A stretch of 64,000 nt of DNA from Eubacteriales bacterium. Its GTDB lineage: Bacteria > Bacillota > Clostridia > Oscillospirales > Butyricicoccaceae. Shown here piece by piece: positions 41,581 to 51,366 of this stretch. Both the position numbers and the translations under genes were made by a program. The DNA is taken from positions 124,001 to 188,000 of the forward strand of contig JAUNSG010000003.1 of the NCBI GenBank assembly GCA_030539335.1. Direction: 5' to 3'. The notes beneath the pieces were generated by a model that was given only the letters and a program-made list of their open reading frames with translations, did no database searches and was not told where the DNA came from. Position 1 is the first letter of the stretch. Each line of letters begins with the position of its first letter.

Positions 41581-41640
41581 GAGACATGTTACAATGTCTC
41601 CTGTTTGATTTGCTCTGATTCCATTGGAATCAGATTTTTT
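41581..41640 (+). terminator. riboswitch expression platform with terminator
   Basis: GAGACAT/ATGTCTC (41581-41600) forms a first hairpin. TCTGATTCC (41614-41622) / GGAATCAGA (41626-41634) followed by TTTTTT is the terminator expected to form when FMN is bound. Confidence 0.85.
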
Positions 41641-41700
41641 GTTTGTGTGCCCTGTTTTGTGAAGCAAAACGGGGTTTTTTCTTTGTCAGGAGTTGATACT

Positions 41701-42795
41701 ATGACGGATATCGAGTATATGCGCCGGGCGCTGGAGCTGGCGGGACGCGGGGCCGGACATGTTTCTCCAAATCCGATGGTTGGTGCCGTCATCGTCAAGG
41801 ACGGCCGCATCATCGGCGAGGGCTGGCATGAGCAGATCGGCGGCCTGCATGCAGAGCGCAATGCATTCAAAAACTGTACCGAGGACCCGACGGGCGCGAC
41901 CATTTATGTCACGCTGGAGCCGTGCTGCCATTGGGGACGCACGCCGCCGTGCACCGAGGCGATTCTGGAACACAAGATTGCCCGCGTGGTTGTCGGCTGT
42001 CTCGACCCCAATCCATTGGTCGCCGGGAAGGGCATTGGCATCCTGCGTGACGCCGGAATCGAATGTGAAACCGGTGTGCTGGAAGAGGAATGCCTCGCAC
42101 GCAATGAGGTGTTTTTCCACTATATCACGACGAAAACCCCGTTTGTCGTCATGAAATATGCGATGACGCTGGACGGGAAGATTGCGGCGGTGACCGGGGA
42201 TGCCCGGTGGGTCACGGGAGAAGCCGCCCGCCATCATGTCCATGAGACGCGCCGGCGTCTGTCCGGCATTATGGTTGGGATCGGCACCGTGCTTGCGGAT
42301 GACCCGATGCTCAACTGCCGTATTGATACGGGTGTGGATCCGGTTCGCATCATTGCAGACAGCCGGCTGCGCATCCCGCTGGAGAGCAATCTGGTTCGTA
42401 CCGCGAAGGACATCCCGACGTATGTTGTTTGTGCGAGGGAGGATGGTGCCAAGGAAGCGGCGCTTGCCGCACATGGCGTCAGCGTCGTCTGTCTGCCCGA
42501 TAAGAACCGGGACCGTGTGGATCTCTGCCGGCTGCATCAGCAGATCGGCGAATGGGGCATCGACAGCGTCCTGCTGGAAGGCGGAGGGACACTGAATGCG
42601 GCGATGCTCCGCCTCGGCCTGGTGGATCGGGTACAGGCGTACATTACACCAAAGCTGATCGGCGGGCTGGAAGCCAAAGGGCCGGTCGGCGGCGAGGGGA
42701 TCCCGTTGATGGCGGATGCCCTTCCGTTGGAGCAAATGACCATTACGCGGCTGGGAGACGACCTGTTGGTCGAGGGCCGCATCCGAAAGGGTTGA
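41701..42795 (+). CDS. ribD: RibD, bifunctional pyrimidine deaminase/reductase
   Basis: 364-aa enzyme for the second and third steps of riboflavin synthesis. The deaminase domain has the zinc site HAERNAF and PCCHWGRTPPC (about residues 45-85). The reductase domain (about 145-364) has MTLDGKIA and LLEGGGTLN. Start ATG 41701 follows AGGAG; in-frame codons upstream belong to the riboswitch. It is first gene of the operon, controlled by the FMN riboswitch. Confidence 0.96.
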   Translation: MTDIEYMRRALELAGRGAGHVSPNPMVGAVIVKDGRIIGEGWHEQIGGLHAERNAFKNCTEDPTGATIYVTLEPCCHWGRTPPCTEAILEHKIARVVVGCLDPNPLVAGKGIGILRDAGIECETGVLEEECLARNEVFFHYITTKTPFVVMKYAMTLDGKIAAVTGDARWVTGEAARHHVHETRRRLSGIMVGIGTVLADDPMLNCRIDTGVDPVRIIADSRLRIPLESNLVRTAKDIPTYVVCAREDGAKEAALAAHGVSVVCLPDKNRDRVDLCRLHQQIGEWGIDSVLLEGGGTLNAAMLRLGLVDRVQAYITPKLIGGLEAKGPVGGEGIPLMADALPLEQMTITRLGDDLLVEGRIRKG

Positions 42796-42799
42796 ATTC

Positions 42800-43453
42800 A
42801 TGTTTACCGGAATTATTGAAGAGGTCGGTGAGATCACCGGCCTGCGCCAGACGGGGACGAGCGCGGTGCTCGGCGTCCGGGCAAAGACCGTTCTGGGCGG
42901 CACCAAGATCGGCGATTCCATCGCGGTCAACGGCGTGTGCCTGACGGTGGTTCGCCTCACCGGCGACGGCTTTGACGGTGACGTCATGCCGGAGACGCTG
43001 CGCCGCACCAATCTGGGCGCCTTAAAGCCAAAATCCCGCGTCAATCTGGAACGCGCGATGGCGGCCGACGGACGCTTCGGCGGACACATTGTCGCCGGAC
43101 ATGTGGACGGTACCGGGACAATCACCGAGGTAAAGCCGGAGGGCAATGCGGTTTGGATCACCATTTCCGCGGCGCCGGAGATTCTGCGTTATATCGTGGA
43201 AAAGGGATCGATCACCATCGACGGCATCAGCCTGACGGTTGCCGCCGTGGACGAGCGCTGCTTCAAGGTGTCGATCATCCCGCATACCGGTGAGGAGACG
43301 ACGCTGCTGTCGCGTTCGGTCGGATACGTTGTGAATCTGGAGACCGATATTGTTGGAAAATATATCGAAAAGCTGATGAAGCCCGCCGGCGACCCGCAGA
43401 AGCCGGCGAGCACACTGAGTGCAGAATTTCTGGCCCAGAACGGATTCCTGTAA
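42800..43453 (+). CDS. ribE: RibE, riboflavin synthase alpha chain
   Basis: 217-aa enzyme that dismutates two 6,7-dimethyl-8-ribityllumazines to riboflavin. Two homologous barrels each carry the family pattern: [12 protein letters not shown] at the start, [13 protein letters not shown] in the first half and [13 protein letters not shown] in the second. It starts five bases after ribD. Length and motifs are normal. Confidence 0.96.
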   Translation: MFTGIIEEVGEITGLRQTGTSAVLGVRAKTVLGGTKIGDSIAVNGVCLTVVRLTGDGFDGDVMPETLRRTNLGALKPKSRVNLERAMAADGRFGGHIVAGHVDGTGTITEVKPEGNAVWITISAAPEILRYIVEKGSITIDGISLTVAAVDERCFKVSIIPHTGEETTLLSRSVGYVVNLETDIVGKYIEKLMKPAGDPQKPASTLSAEFLAQNGFL

Positions 43454-43505
43454 CGGAAGGCCGATCAGCACAAAAGAAGAAAGTTCATTCAAGGAGGAGC
43501 CGAAT

Positions 43506-44714
43506 ATGGCTGAATTTAATACCGTAGAAGAAGCGCTGGACGCGCTGCGTGCCGGACAGAATATCCTTGTCATTGATGACCCGGACCGCGAAAACGAGGG
43601 CGATCTGATCTGCGCCGCAGAGTTCGCCACCACAGAGAACGTCAACTTCATGGCGACCTACGCCAAGGGTCTGATCTGCATGCCGATGAGCGGCGAATAC
43701 TGCGACAAGCTGGGACTGACGCAGATGGTAGAGCAGAACACGGATAACCACGAGACGGCATTCACCGTCTCCATCGACCATGTGTCCACGACCACCGGCA
43801 TTTCCGCAGAAGAGCGCGGTGTGACGGCGCGTGCGACGGTGCTGGCCGATGCCAAGCCGACGGATTTCCGCCGCCCGGGACACATGTTCCCGCTGCGTGC
43901 ACGTGAGGGCGGTGTCCTGCGCCGCACTGGTCACACCGAGGCAACGGTTGACCTCTGTCGTCTGGCAGGTCTGCGTCCGGTCGGATTGTGCTGTGAGATC
44001 ATGCGTGAGGATGGCACGATGATGCGCACCACGGAACTCAAGGAATTTGCCAAGGAGCACAAGCTGTGCATGATTACGATTGCGGACCTGATTTCCTATC
44101 GGATGCGCGACAAGGAAGAATCTCTGGTCAAAGAGGTTGCGTGTGCGGATTTCCCGACGAAGTACGGGCACTTTAAAATCCATGGATTTGTCAACAAGAT
44201 CAATGGGGAGCACCATGTGGCCGTCACGATGGGCGATATTGCGGATGGCCAGCCGGTCCTGTGCCGTGTGCACTCGGAGTGCCTGACGGGCGACGCATTC
44301 GGCTCCGCCCGCTGTGACTGCGGTGAACAGCTGGATGCCGCGATGAAGGCGATTGCCAAGGAAGGACGTGGCATGGTCCTGTATATGCGGCAGGAGGGCC
44401 GTGGGATCGGCCTGATCAATAAGCTGCGCGCATATGAGCTGCAGGATGAGGGCTATGACACCGTGGATGCCAACATCAAGCTGGGCTTTGCGCCGGACCT
44501 CCGTGATTACGGCATCGGCGCACAGATTCTGGTGGCACTCGGGGTACAGGAGCTTCGTCTGATGACCAACAACCCGAAGAAGATTCACGGCCTGTCGGGC
44601 TATGGACTGAAGATTGTCGAGCGTGTCCCGATTCAGATTGCAGCGAATCCGACGGATGCCTTCTATCTGAAGACCAAGCAGGTGCGCATGGAGCACATGA
44701 CCAAGTACGAATAA
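43506..44714 (+). CDS. ribBA: RibBA, DHBP synthase / GTP cyclohydrolase II
   Basis: 402-aa bifunctional enzyme starting at ATG 43506 behind AAGGAGG. The N-terminal DHBP synthase domain shows [12 protein letters not shown] and [10 protein letters not shown]. The C-terminal GTP cyclohydrolase II has the zinc-binding cysteines in [20 protein letters not shown] and the arginine motif [10 protein letters not shown]. It supplies both precursors of lumazine. Position between ribE and ribH is standard in Firmicutes. Confidence 0.96.
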   Translation: MAEFNTVEEALDALRAGQNILVIDDPDRENEGDLICAAEFATTENVNFMATYAKGLICMPMSGEYCDKLGLTQMVEQNTDNHETAFTVSIDHVSTTTGISAEERGVTARATVLADAKPTDFRRPGHMFPLRAREGGVLRRTGHTEATVDLCRLAGLRPVGLCCEIMREDGTMMRTTELKEFAKEHKLCMITIADLISYRMRDKEESLVKEVACADFPTKYGHFKIHGFVNKINGEHHVAVTMGDIADGQPVLCRVHSECLTGDAFGSARCDCGEQLDAAMKAIAKEGRGMVLYMRQEGRGIGLINKLRAYELQDEGYDTVDANIKLGFAPDLRDYGIGAQILVALGVQELRLMTNNPKKIHGLSGYGLKIVERVPIQIAANPTDAFYLKTKQVRMEHMTKYE

Positions 44715-44753
44715 ATCATAGAAAACGGATATTGACAGAAAAGGAGAAGTATC

Positions 44754-45221
44754 ATGAATCTGTTTGAAGGAAAAGTAGTAGCCGAAGGCTTAAAGGTTGG
44801 CATTGTTGCCGCACGTTTTAATGAGTTCATCGTTGGCAAGCTGGTTGGCGGCGCGCAGGATGCCCTGCTCCGTCACGGCGTCCATGACGAGGATGTAGAC
44901 ATCGCATGGGTTCCGGGCGCTTTTGAGATCCCGCTGATCGCCAAGAAGATGGCGCTGTCCGGCAAGTATGATATGGTTCTGTGCCTCGGCGCCGTCATCC
45001 GCGGTTCGACCTCCCACTATGACCTGGTCTGCAACGAGTGTGCCAAGGGTGTCGCGCAGGTTGGCCTGGAGGCGGAGATCCCGGTTCTGTTCGGTGTCGT
45101 TACGACCGACAATATCGAGCAGGCGATCGAGCGTGCCGGCTCCAAGGCAGGAAACAAGGGCTATGATGTTGCCTGCTCTGGTATCGAAATGGCGAACCTC
45201 CTGCGTCAATTGGACAAGTAA
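44754..45221 (+). CDS. ribH: RibH, 6,7-dimethyl-8-ribityllumazine synthase
   Basis: 155-aa enzyme that forms the icosahedral lumazine synthase shell. Typical motifs: [37 protein letters not shown] with the catalytic His, and [16 protein letters not shown] precedes the ATG. It is last gene of the rib operon, followed by a strong terminator. Confidence 0.96.
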   Translation: MNLFEGKVVAEGLKVGIVAARFNEFIVGKLVGGAQDALLRHGVHDEDVDIAWVPGAFEIPLIAKKMALSGKYDMVLCLGAVIRGSTSHYDLVCNECAKGVAQVGLEAEIPVLFGVVTTDNIEQAIERAGSKAGNKGYDVACSGIEMANLLRQLDK

Positions 45222-45241
45222 GCAATCGTAATAGAATCGAA

Positions 45242-45275
45242 AAAGCCTGATTCCCTAAGGAATCAGGCTTTTTTT
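45242..45275. terminator. terminator of the rib operon, bidirectional
   Basis: AAAGCCTGATTCC / GGAATCAGGCTTT with loop CTAA, A run before and T run after; it also suits the convergent hydF gene. Confidence 0.92.
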
Positions 45276-45288
45276 ACGGTGGTATCAC

Positions 45289-46467
45289 TTATGGATTGAT
45301 GTCGTCCATACAGCGGTCGAGGACACCCGACAGCTCAGCCAGCAGCGTGCCGAAGTTTGCGATCGGGATACCGGCCTCACGGCAGATGGCAATGCGCGCC
45401 TGCATGGTGCGGCGTGACATCGAGCAGCCGGCACAATGGACAACCAGATCATACTTGGTAATGTCCTCCGGCAGATCCAGGCCATGCGAGTAGTCGATGC
45501 GGAGATTTTCCCCGATCGTCTTGCGCAGCTCACGCGGGATTTTGACATGTCCGATGTCATGATGTGCCGCATTAAACTGGCAGCCCTCAGCGATCAGGAC
45601 ACGGCTGTTCTCCGTCAGGGAATGCAGTGCGCGTGCGCCCTCGGCAAACAGCGCGAGATCGCCCTTTTGGCGGCCATACAGCATGGCGTAGGAGGTGAGC
45701 CGGACCTCGTCCGGAATGAGCTTGCGGATTTTGTCAAAGGAGCGGGCATAGGCGACCACGAGATCGATATGCGGCAGCTCCTGGAGGGTCAGCTCCAGTT
45801 CGCTTTCGCGGCAGGTGACACAGAGCACCCCGTGATGAAGAAACTCGTTGGTCAGCGTAGTGGGGTTGCGGATCGCTTTCTCATCCGCATCCGGGACGAC
45901 CAGGACGACAAAATCCCCCTTTTTCACAAGGTCAGGGGAGAGCAGAGGCGGTTCCTGTCTGCTCTGACGGTGCAGCATTTCGTCGATGCGTGCGCGGAGC
46001 AGAGAGATGGAGTCCGGCGCCTGAACTGAGAGGAACAGTGCCTGCGGGAATTCCATCTTGAGCTGGGCAATATCGCCGATGTAGGCGACATCACACTTAT
46101 TGAATACCAGCAGATGGGGAATCCGATTGCGGTTCATCCATGCCAGATCGCGCTCATAGGCAGCGCGGTCAAAGCCGCGGATATCTACCGTGTAGATGGC
46201 AACGTCCGCGCGGCGGACAATGTTGCGGATGGACTTCATCTGTTCATCTTCCAGCTCCAGCGTGCTGTTCAGGCCGGCTGTGTCGATCAGTACTGCCTTG
46301 CCGTTCAGGCCCAGGTCACAGATCCCGACATGCGGGACATCGGGACGGGGGCTGATGGATGGGGAGTCCACCATAGCTTTGAACATACTGGTCTTTCCGC
46401 TGCTCTTTTTGCCGAACAAAGCAACGTGACGAAGGTTGGTGAATTGAGATTTTGGGATGGGGCTCAT
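45289..46467 (-). CDS. hydF: HydF, [FeFe]-hydrogenase H-cluster maturation GTPase
   Basis: 392 aa from ATG 46467 (GGAGG upstream). The N-terminal G domain has P-loop GKKSSGKTSM, switch DTAGL and NKCD. The C-terminal part carries the cluster-ligand pattern seen in HydF: HHDIGH and later VVHCAGCS. HydF is the scaffold on which HydE and HydG build the diiron subcluster before transfer to HydA. HydE, HydG and the hydrogenase are not in the window. Its presence points to fermentative H2 metabolism. Its promoter is probably CTGTAC-17-TATAAT at about 46530-46560. Confidence 0.93.
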   Translation of the reverse strand: MSPIPKSQFTNLRHVALFGKKSSGKTSMFKAMVDSPSISPRPDVPHVGICDLGLNGKAVLIDTAGLNSTLELEDEQMKSIRNIVRRADVAIYTVDIRGFDRAAYERDLAWMNRNRIPHLLVFNKCDVAYIGDIAQLKMEFPQALFLSVQAPDSISLLRARIDEMLHRQSRQEPPLLSPDLVKKGDFVVLVVPDADEKAIRNPTTLTNEFLHHGVLCVTCRESELELTLQELPHIDLVVAYARSFDKIRKLIPDEVRLTSYAMLYGRQKGDLALFAEGARALHSLTENSRVLIAEGCQFNAAHHDIGHVKIPRELRKTIGENLRIDYSHGLDLPEDITKYDLVVHCAGCSMSRRTMQARIAICREAGIPIANFGTLLAELSGVLDRCMDDINP

Positions 46468-46716
46468 AGTGTAGATCCTCCGGATTTCAATACACAGAAT
46501 TTGGTTCCGATGCAAGGGAACGTATGTCAAAAACCATTATAACACGATTTAAAAAAAAGTACAGAAGAGAATGTGCATTTGGCAAAAAATTGTCGAGCGG
46601 ATGAAAGGTGGGAGAAAATAGGAGAAACTTTTCCTGTGGAATTCATTCCCTTTTTGTAGGGATTATGATAAAATAAAACTATCTATTCTTATAAAATAAC
46701 GGGAAAGGAGACACGG

Positions 46717-49020
46717 ATGAAGCATCGGATTCTCGCATGGCTGCTCATGGCGGCCCTGCTTCCCGGCATGCTGCAGCCGGCGCTGGCGGCAGAGCCGGAC
46801 GAAGACATCGCGATCGGCGAGATTGAGACGGAAGAAACCGCTTCGGGGGAGATGCCGGAAGATCATGAGATTTCCATCGCGCTTTCCGACGATGCGGCAC
46901 AGACGCAGATCAATGTGTCGAGCACCGACACGCTGGCGCTCGGGGTTTCACCGAGAGCCAAAGGGGTCTCTGTCGCGGATACCGGCATATACAGTACCAC
47001 GGACAGCGGCTTTGTCAACCAATTGGGCGCAGAGTCCGCAGCGGTTTACCGCGCGCTGGAGACGGCGTTTTCCTCCGGGGCCTTTACCTGTAATAATGGA
47101 GCTGTGACCGTCGAATTGGCGGCGGGCAGCGACGCGGTGAACAAGCTGAATGCGGCGCTGGCAAAGCAGAGCTTTGCCGGAGATGTCTCCAAGGCAACCG
47201 AGGCGAAGGAATGGATCCGAAAGCGGGTATGCGACGCGTATGCGGCATACAATTACGACCATCCCGAGGTGTTTTGGCTGGGAAATCGGATTGACAAGAC
47301 AAAAGATTTTACGGTATCCGGAGACAGCAGCGGCTATACCGCGCAGGTCAATTCGCTGACGCTGAGCATCTCCTCCCTGTTTTCCAACCAGACCGCGCTG
47401 AACACCGCGAAAGCCAATTTCGACACGGCGTTAAACGCTGCGGTTGCCGCGGCGCAGAAGGGGACCTCCAATTATCAAAAACTGCGCCTGGCGCACGATT
47501 TTCTGTGCAGTGCGGTCACCTACACCGCCGGCGCGGCGCGGGAGCGGTCGGCATATGGCGCATTGGTGGACAAGAAATGCGTCTGTGAAGGCTACAGCCG
47601 TGCGTTGAAAGCGATTTGTGACCGCCTTGGCATTCCCTGTGTCTGTGTGGGCGGAAGCGGAAAGACCGCCTCGGGCAGCGTGGAGCATATGTGGAATGTG
47701 GTCTGTCTGAGCAACCGTTGGTATGCGGTGGATGCGACCTGGGACGATACCGCAACTGGTACGGTACATACCTTCTTTCTGGTTGGAAGCGGGACGGCCG
47801 CAGCCGAGCTGGGTCTGGGGAAATTCTCTGCAACCCATGTGTCCTCCGGCCGCCTGTACGACGATACCAGCCTGTCCGATGCGATGACGTTCGCCTATCC
47901 GGTTTTGGATACGGCGGCATACACCGGGGAGCATGTGGTAGATTCCCTCAAGCTGACCGGGGACAGCACAATTCAGCTGACGGCCGGACAGAAAAAGACC
48001 ATTGGTGCGACGGTTTATCCGGAGTCGGCGTCGGGCATCGCGCTGTCCTGGAAGACGAGCAACAAAAAAGTTGCGACGGTTTCCGGTGGGACGATCACCG
48101 CAGTGGGAGCCGGGACGGCGGTCATTACCGCGACAGCGGACGGTATCACAGCCTCGTGTACCGTCAAGGTCATCCCGAAGCTGAGCACACCCAAGCTGAC
48201 CACGGTAGCGACGCGGGTAGGCGGCATCCTCGTGCGCTGGAACTGTGTATCCGGTGCAACGGGATATCGTATCTGCCGCCGTACGAGCGGAAGCTCCTGG
48301 AGCGGCACACAGATTGCAACCGTGTCGGGGGCAACTGCATCGGAGTATATCGACTATTCCGTTAAGAACAATACGAAATATACTTATACGGTGTACGCTC
48401 TGTATGATGGGGTCACCGCGAGCAGCTGTAGTAAAAACGGCAAATCCGCGTATTATCTCAAGACGCCGGAGATTCTGACGATTTCCAACAAGAGCAGTGG
48501 AATCAAATTGACGTGGAAGAGCATCAGCAAGGCGACCGGCTATAACGTGTACCGCAAATCGCCCAAGGATACCAAGTGGACGAAGCTGGCTACGCTCGGC
48601 GCCAAGGCGACCAGCTATACGGACAAAAAGGCGAGCAACGGGAAGTCGTATATCTATACACTCCGGGCGGTCAACAGCAAAGGCATGTCGTACTACCATA
48701 CGGCGGGAAGCCGCCTGCGCCGGATCCATCAGGTGAAGTGGAGCTCGCTGCGAAGCACAAGCAAAAAGACGCTGACGGCGCGATGGAAACGGGTGAGCTC
48801 GGTCACAGGGTACGAATTGCAGTACAGCACCAAAAGCTCGATGGAAAAGGCCACGACGGTCAAGATCAAGGCCGGAACGGCGTCCACACTTGGAAAGACC
48901 GTGAAAAAGCTTTCCGGCGGAAAGAAATACTATGTCCGCATCCGGGCGTATAAGACGCTGGAGGACGGCAAGAACTACGGTGCATGGAGCGGCGTGAAGA
49001 GCATCAAGATCAAAAAGTAA
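46717..49020 (+). CDS. secreted transglutaminase-like protein with Ig- and Fn3-like modules
   Basis: 767 aa. A signal peptide (MKHRILAWLLMAALLPGMLQ) is cleaved near ALAAEP. The transglutaminase-like core at about 255-360 contains a plausible Cys-His-Asp triad: CVCEGYSRAL, EHMWNVV and YAVDATWDD. A Big_2-like segment (about 405-485) with SWKTSNKKVATVSGG follows, then three Fn3-like domains ending KYYVRIRAYKTLEDGKNYGAW. AAAGGAG precedes the ATG. The enzyme could be a protease-like or cross-linking activity at the cell surface; the substrate is unknown. It shares its terminal module with the proteins at 4813 and 38707. Confidence 0.82.
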   Translation: MKHRILAWLLMAALLPGMLQPALAAEPDEDIAIGEIETEETASGEMPEDHEISIALSDDAAQTQINVSSTDTLALGVSPRAKGVSVADTGIYSTTDSGFVNQLGAESAAVYRALETAFSSGAFTCNNGAVTVELAAGSDAVNKLNAALAKQSFAGDVSKATEAKEWIRKRVCDAYAAYNYDHPEVFWLGNRIDKTKDFTVSGDSSGYTAQVNSLTLSISSLFSNQTALNTAKANFDTALNAAVAAAQKGTSNYQKLRLAHDFLCSAVTYTAGAARERSAYGALVDKKCVCEGYSRALKAICDRLGIPCVCVGGSGKTASGSVEHMWNVVCLSNRWYAVDATWDDTATGTVHTFFLVGSGTAAAELGLGKFSATHVSSGRLYDDTSLSDAMTFAYPVLDTAAYTGEHVVDSLKLTGDSTIQLTAGQKKTIGATVYPESASGIALSWKTSNKKVATVSGGTITAVGAGTAVITATADGITASCTVKVIPKLSTPKLTTVATRVGGILVRWNCVSGATGYRICRRTSGSSWSGTQIATVSGATASEYIDYSVKNNTKYTYTVYALYDGVTASSCSKNGKSAYYLKTPEILTISNKSSGIKLTWKSISKATGYNVYRKSPKDTKWTKLATLGAKATSYTDKKASNGKSYIYTLRAVNSKGMSYYHTAGSRLRRIHQVKWSSLRSTSKKTLTARWKRVSSVTGYELQYSTKSSMEKATTVKIKAGTASTLGKTVKKLSGGKKYYVRIRAYKTLEDGKNYGAWSGVKSIKIKK

Positions 49021-49024
49021 GAAA

Positions 49025-49058
49025 AAAGCCACCGTTTGATGGATCAAACGGTGGCTTT
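49025..49058. terminator. bidirectional terminator
   Basis: Stem AAAGCCACCGTTTGAT / ATCAAACGGTGGCTTT with a very small loop, with A and T runs outside, located between convergent genes. Confidence 0.9.
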
Positions 49059-49061
49059 CGC

Positions 49062-50309
49062 TTATTGTTTGTTCGATGTGTTCCGCGGCTCACCGGAATT
49101 CGGCTTGCGGCCGCTGCGGTGATAGGGGCGGCGTCTGCGGCGAGGTTTGCTGTTGTTCGCTTTGTCGGATGAATCGTGCTCGCGGCGTTCCTTTTGCTGG
49201 GAGGCGCCGGCCGTGTTTGCCGTGCGCTCGGTGCGGGAGCGCTTTTCCCGCGGCTCGCCCTCGCGGTGTTCGCTGTCCGGACGGCGTCTGCGCCGGCTGC
49301 GGCGCGGTTTGACAGTTTTCTCGGACGGAGCCGCCTTTTCCGCCGTCGTGTCCGGGGAATCCGGCACCGGTGCGGAGAACGCAACCGGCCGGGCTTCCGG
49401 GAATTCCGGTACCGGCTCTTCCTCCTTCTTCGCATGGGAGGAGAGAGCAGCGGCGGCCGCGGCGCGGGTCGCGACATTGTTGCTGCGGCGGCCCTTGCGC
49501 GAGGAGCGGACAATCTGACAGTCGATACACTTGTACGTATGGATTTCATCGGTTTCCCCATCCAGACGGACGGCACAGGTGCCGCGCAGGATGGAAGAGT
49601 CAATGACAACACCCGGTCCGTCCGGCGTCTCGACCAGGGAGTCCGGACGCGGGGTGATCTTACTCAGTTCGGAATACACCTCGTGCTCGTATTTGAGACA
49701 GCACATCAGGCGTCCGCAGGTGCCGGAGATCTTGGTCGGATTGAGCGAGAGGTTCTGTTCCTTCGCCATGTTGATGGAAACCGGCTGGAAGTCATCCAGG
49801 AAGGACGAGCAGCACAGCGGGCGGCCACAGATGCCCAGACCGCCGAGCACCTTTGCCTCATCGCGCACGCCGATCTGGCGCAACTCAATGCGGGTGCGGA
49901 AGACGGAGGCGAGGTCCTTGACCAGATCGCGGAAATCGACACGGCCGTCCGCCGTGAAGTAGAACAAAACCTTGTTCAGATCGAAGGTGTATTCCACAGA
50001 GACCAGCTTCATGTCCAGATGGTGCTCCAGAATTTTCTGTTCACAGATGCGGAAGGCTTCGTCAGCGCGTTTCTGGTTGGTCTCAACAACCTTATCGTCC
50101 GAAGCGGTGGCGATGCGGATCAGCTTTTTGAGCGGTTTGACCACTTCGCCCTCGGCGATTTCGCGGTTGGCGAGGGCGACCTCACCGTATTCGACACCGC
50201 GTGCCGTCTCCACGATGACATTCTGTCCGACCTCGGTCGGAATGCCACATGGATCAAAATAATATACTTTTCCGACTTTTTTAAATCGGATTCCTACAAT
50301 TTCAGCCAA
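49062..50309 (-). CDS. ricT: RicT (YaaT), PSP1-domain protein, with long basic C-terminal extension
   Basis: 415 aa. The first 270 residues are RicT: an N-terminal IVGIRFKKVGKVYYFDP, the PSP1 core, and cysteine motifs CGRPLCC and CGRLMCCLKYEHEVY. In Bacillus the RicA-RicF-RicT complex carries Fe-S clusters and directs RNase Y processing and sporulation. Residues about 280-415 are a low-complexity Arg/Lys/Glu/Pro-rich tail (KPRRSRRRRRP, KPRRRRRPYHR), absent from the Bacillus protein and suggestive of RNA binding. It is last gene of a five-gene minus-strand operon, 36 bases downstream of holB. Confidence 0.9.
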   Translation of the reverse strand: MAEIVGIRFKKVGKVYYFDPCGIPTEVGQNVIVETARGVEYGEVALANREIAEGEVVKPLKKLIRIATASDDKVVETNQKRADEAFRICEQKILEHHLDMKLVSVEYTFDLNKVLFYFTADGRVDFRDLVKDLASVFRTRIELRQIGVRDEAKVLGGLGICGRPLCCSSFLDDFQPVSINMAKEQNLSLNPTKISGTCGRLMCCLKYEHEVYSELSKITPRPDSLVETPDGPGVVIDSSILRGTCAVRLDGETDEIHTYKCIDCQIVRSSRKGRRSNNVATRAAAAAALSSHAKKEEEPVPEFPEARPVAFSAPVPDSPDTTAEKAAPSEKTVKPRRSRRRRRPDSEHREGEPREKRSRTERTANTAGASQQKERREHDSSDKANNSKPRRRRRPYHRSGRKPNSGEPRNTSNKQ

Positions 50310-50345
50310 AATAAGTTCCTCCTGTACCGGAAATACTCCGGCGGA

Positions 50346-51338
50346 TTACCGCGTGGGATCGGTGAGTAATTCATAGCAGCGCGCAGCCAGACAGCCGGTC
50401 AGTAGGGGAAGGCTCTGGTTGCGGTCGATGCGGGTGAGAAGCTCCTGTGTCCAGTCATACATCGCCAGAAGCTCACGCACGGTGGCGTGGGCAGCGAGGG
50501 CGCGCGATTCCTCCTGTGTCGCCGGAAGCAGGATGCCCGGCAGTGCCTGCGCCGCGAAAACCGCATCGCGCAGGCTGATGGCCAGTGCGGACAGGACATG
50601 TGCGAACTGGCGCCGTGTCAGCGACAGACAGCCATTGGCGGCACGCAGGATCTCCAGCTCGTCCCGTGTGGACAGGGCGCGCAGGAACGGGGCGGCAAGC
50701 TCTGCAGCCAGACCGATTTCACCCGAGAGAAGCTCGGCGGCGTTTCCGGCGATCCCCTGTGAGGCCGCAGCCGCGGCAGAGATTTCCGCCGGAGCCTGCT
50801 CGGGGTACTGTGCACGAAGCAGGGAGGTCAGTTCGGAGACGGACAACGGCGCCAGCGCGAACTGGGTGCAGCGGGAGAGGATCGTCGGAAGGATCGCGCT
50901 CGCGTTTTCCGTCATCAGGATGAAAAACGCATAGGCAGGCGGCTCCTCCAGAATTTTCAACAGCGCATTTTGCGCCGCAATGTTCATATTTTGCGCATGA
51001 CGGATGAGGAATACACGCCGCTCGCTCTCGTTGGGAAGAACGGCGCAGTCCGAGCGGATCATACGGGCGGTGTCCACCTTGATTTCGCTGTCACCCAGAT
51101 CGACCAGCGTGACATCCGGGTGGATGGACTGCTCCACACGGCGGCAGATGTTGCAGGTTCCGCAGGGCGCCGAGGTCGATTGACACAGCAGCGCAGCGGA
51201 TAAAATGCGTGCGAGGGTCAGTTTTCCAATGCCGACCGGACCGGTCAGCAGGATGGACTGCGGGAACCGTACGGCAAGCGCACGGCGCAGCGACTGCTTG
51301 AGCGCCTCATTGCCGCGCAGGGTATCAAAGGTTAGCAA
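50346..51338 (-). CDS. holB: HolB, DNA polymerase III delta' subunit
   Basis: 330 aa from TTG 51338, which has AAAGGCGGG eight bases upstream. An ATG at 51392 overlapping the preceding gene is the alternative. It is a clamp-loader AAA+ domain with Walker A GPVGIGKLTLA, a four-Cys zinc finger (CGTCNICRRV), and LLKILEEPP and LSRCTQF as sensor and arginine-finger regions. It is followed by ricT, the same order as holB-yaaT in Bacillus. A tmk gene, common in this neighbourhood, is absent. Confidence 0.9.
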   Translation of the reverse strand: MLTFDTLRGNEALKQSLRRALAVRFPQSILLTGPVGIGKLTLARILSAALLCQSTSAPCGTCNICRRVEQSIHPDVTLVDLGDSEIKVDTARMIRSDCAVLPNESERRVFLIRHAQNMNIAAQNALLKILEEPPAYAFFILMTENASAILPTILSRCTQFALAPLSVSELTSLLRAQYPEQAPAEISAAAAASQGIAGNAAELLSGEIGLAAELAAPFLRALSTRDELEILRAANGCLSLTRRQFAHVLSALAISLRDAVFAAQALPGILLPATQEESRALAAHATVRELLAMYDWTQELLTRIDRNQSLPLLTGCLAARCYELLTDPTR

Positions 51339-51366
51339 TGTGCTGTCCCGCCTTTCCCAATGGGTA

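Noticed and set aside
41536..41700. N-terminal extension of RibD
   Set aside because: The in-frame codons lie in the FMN riboswitch and its terminator; the start at 41701 has an AGGAG site and matches the family N-terminus.
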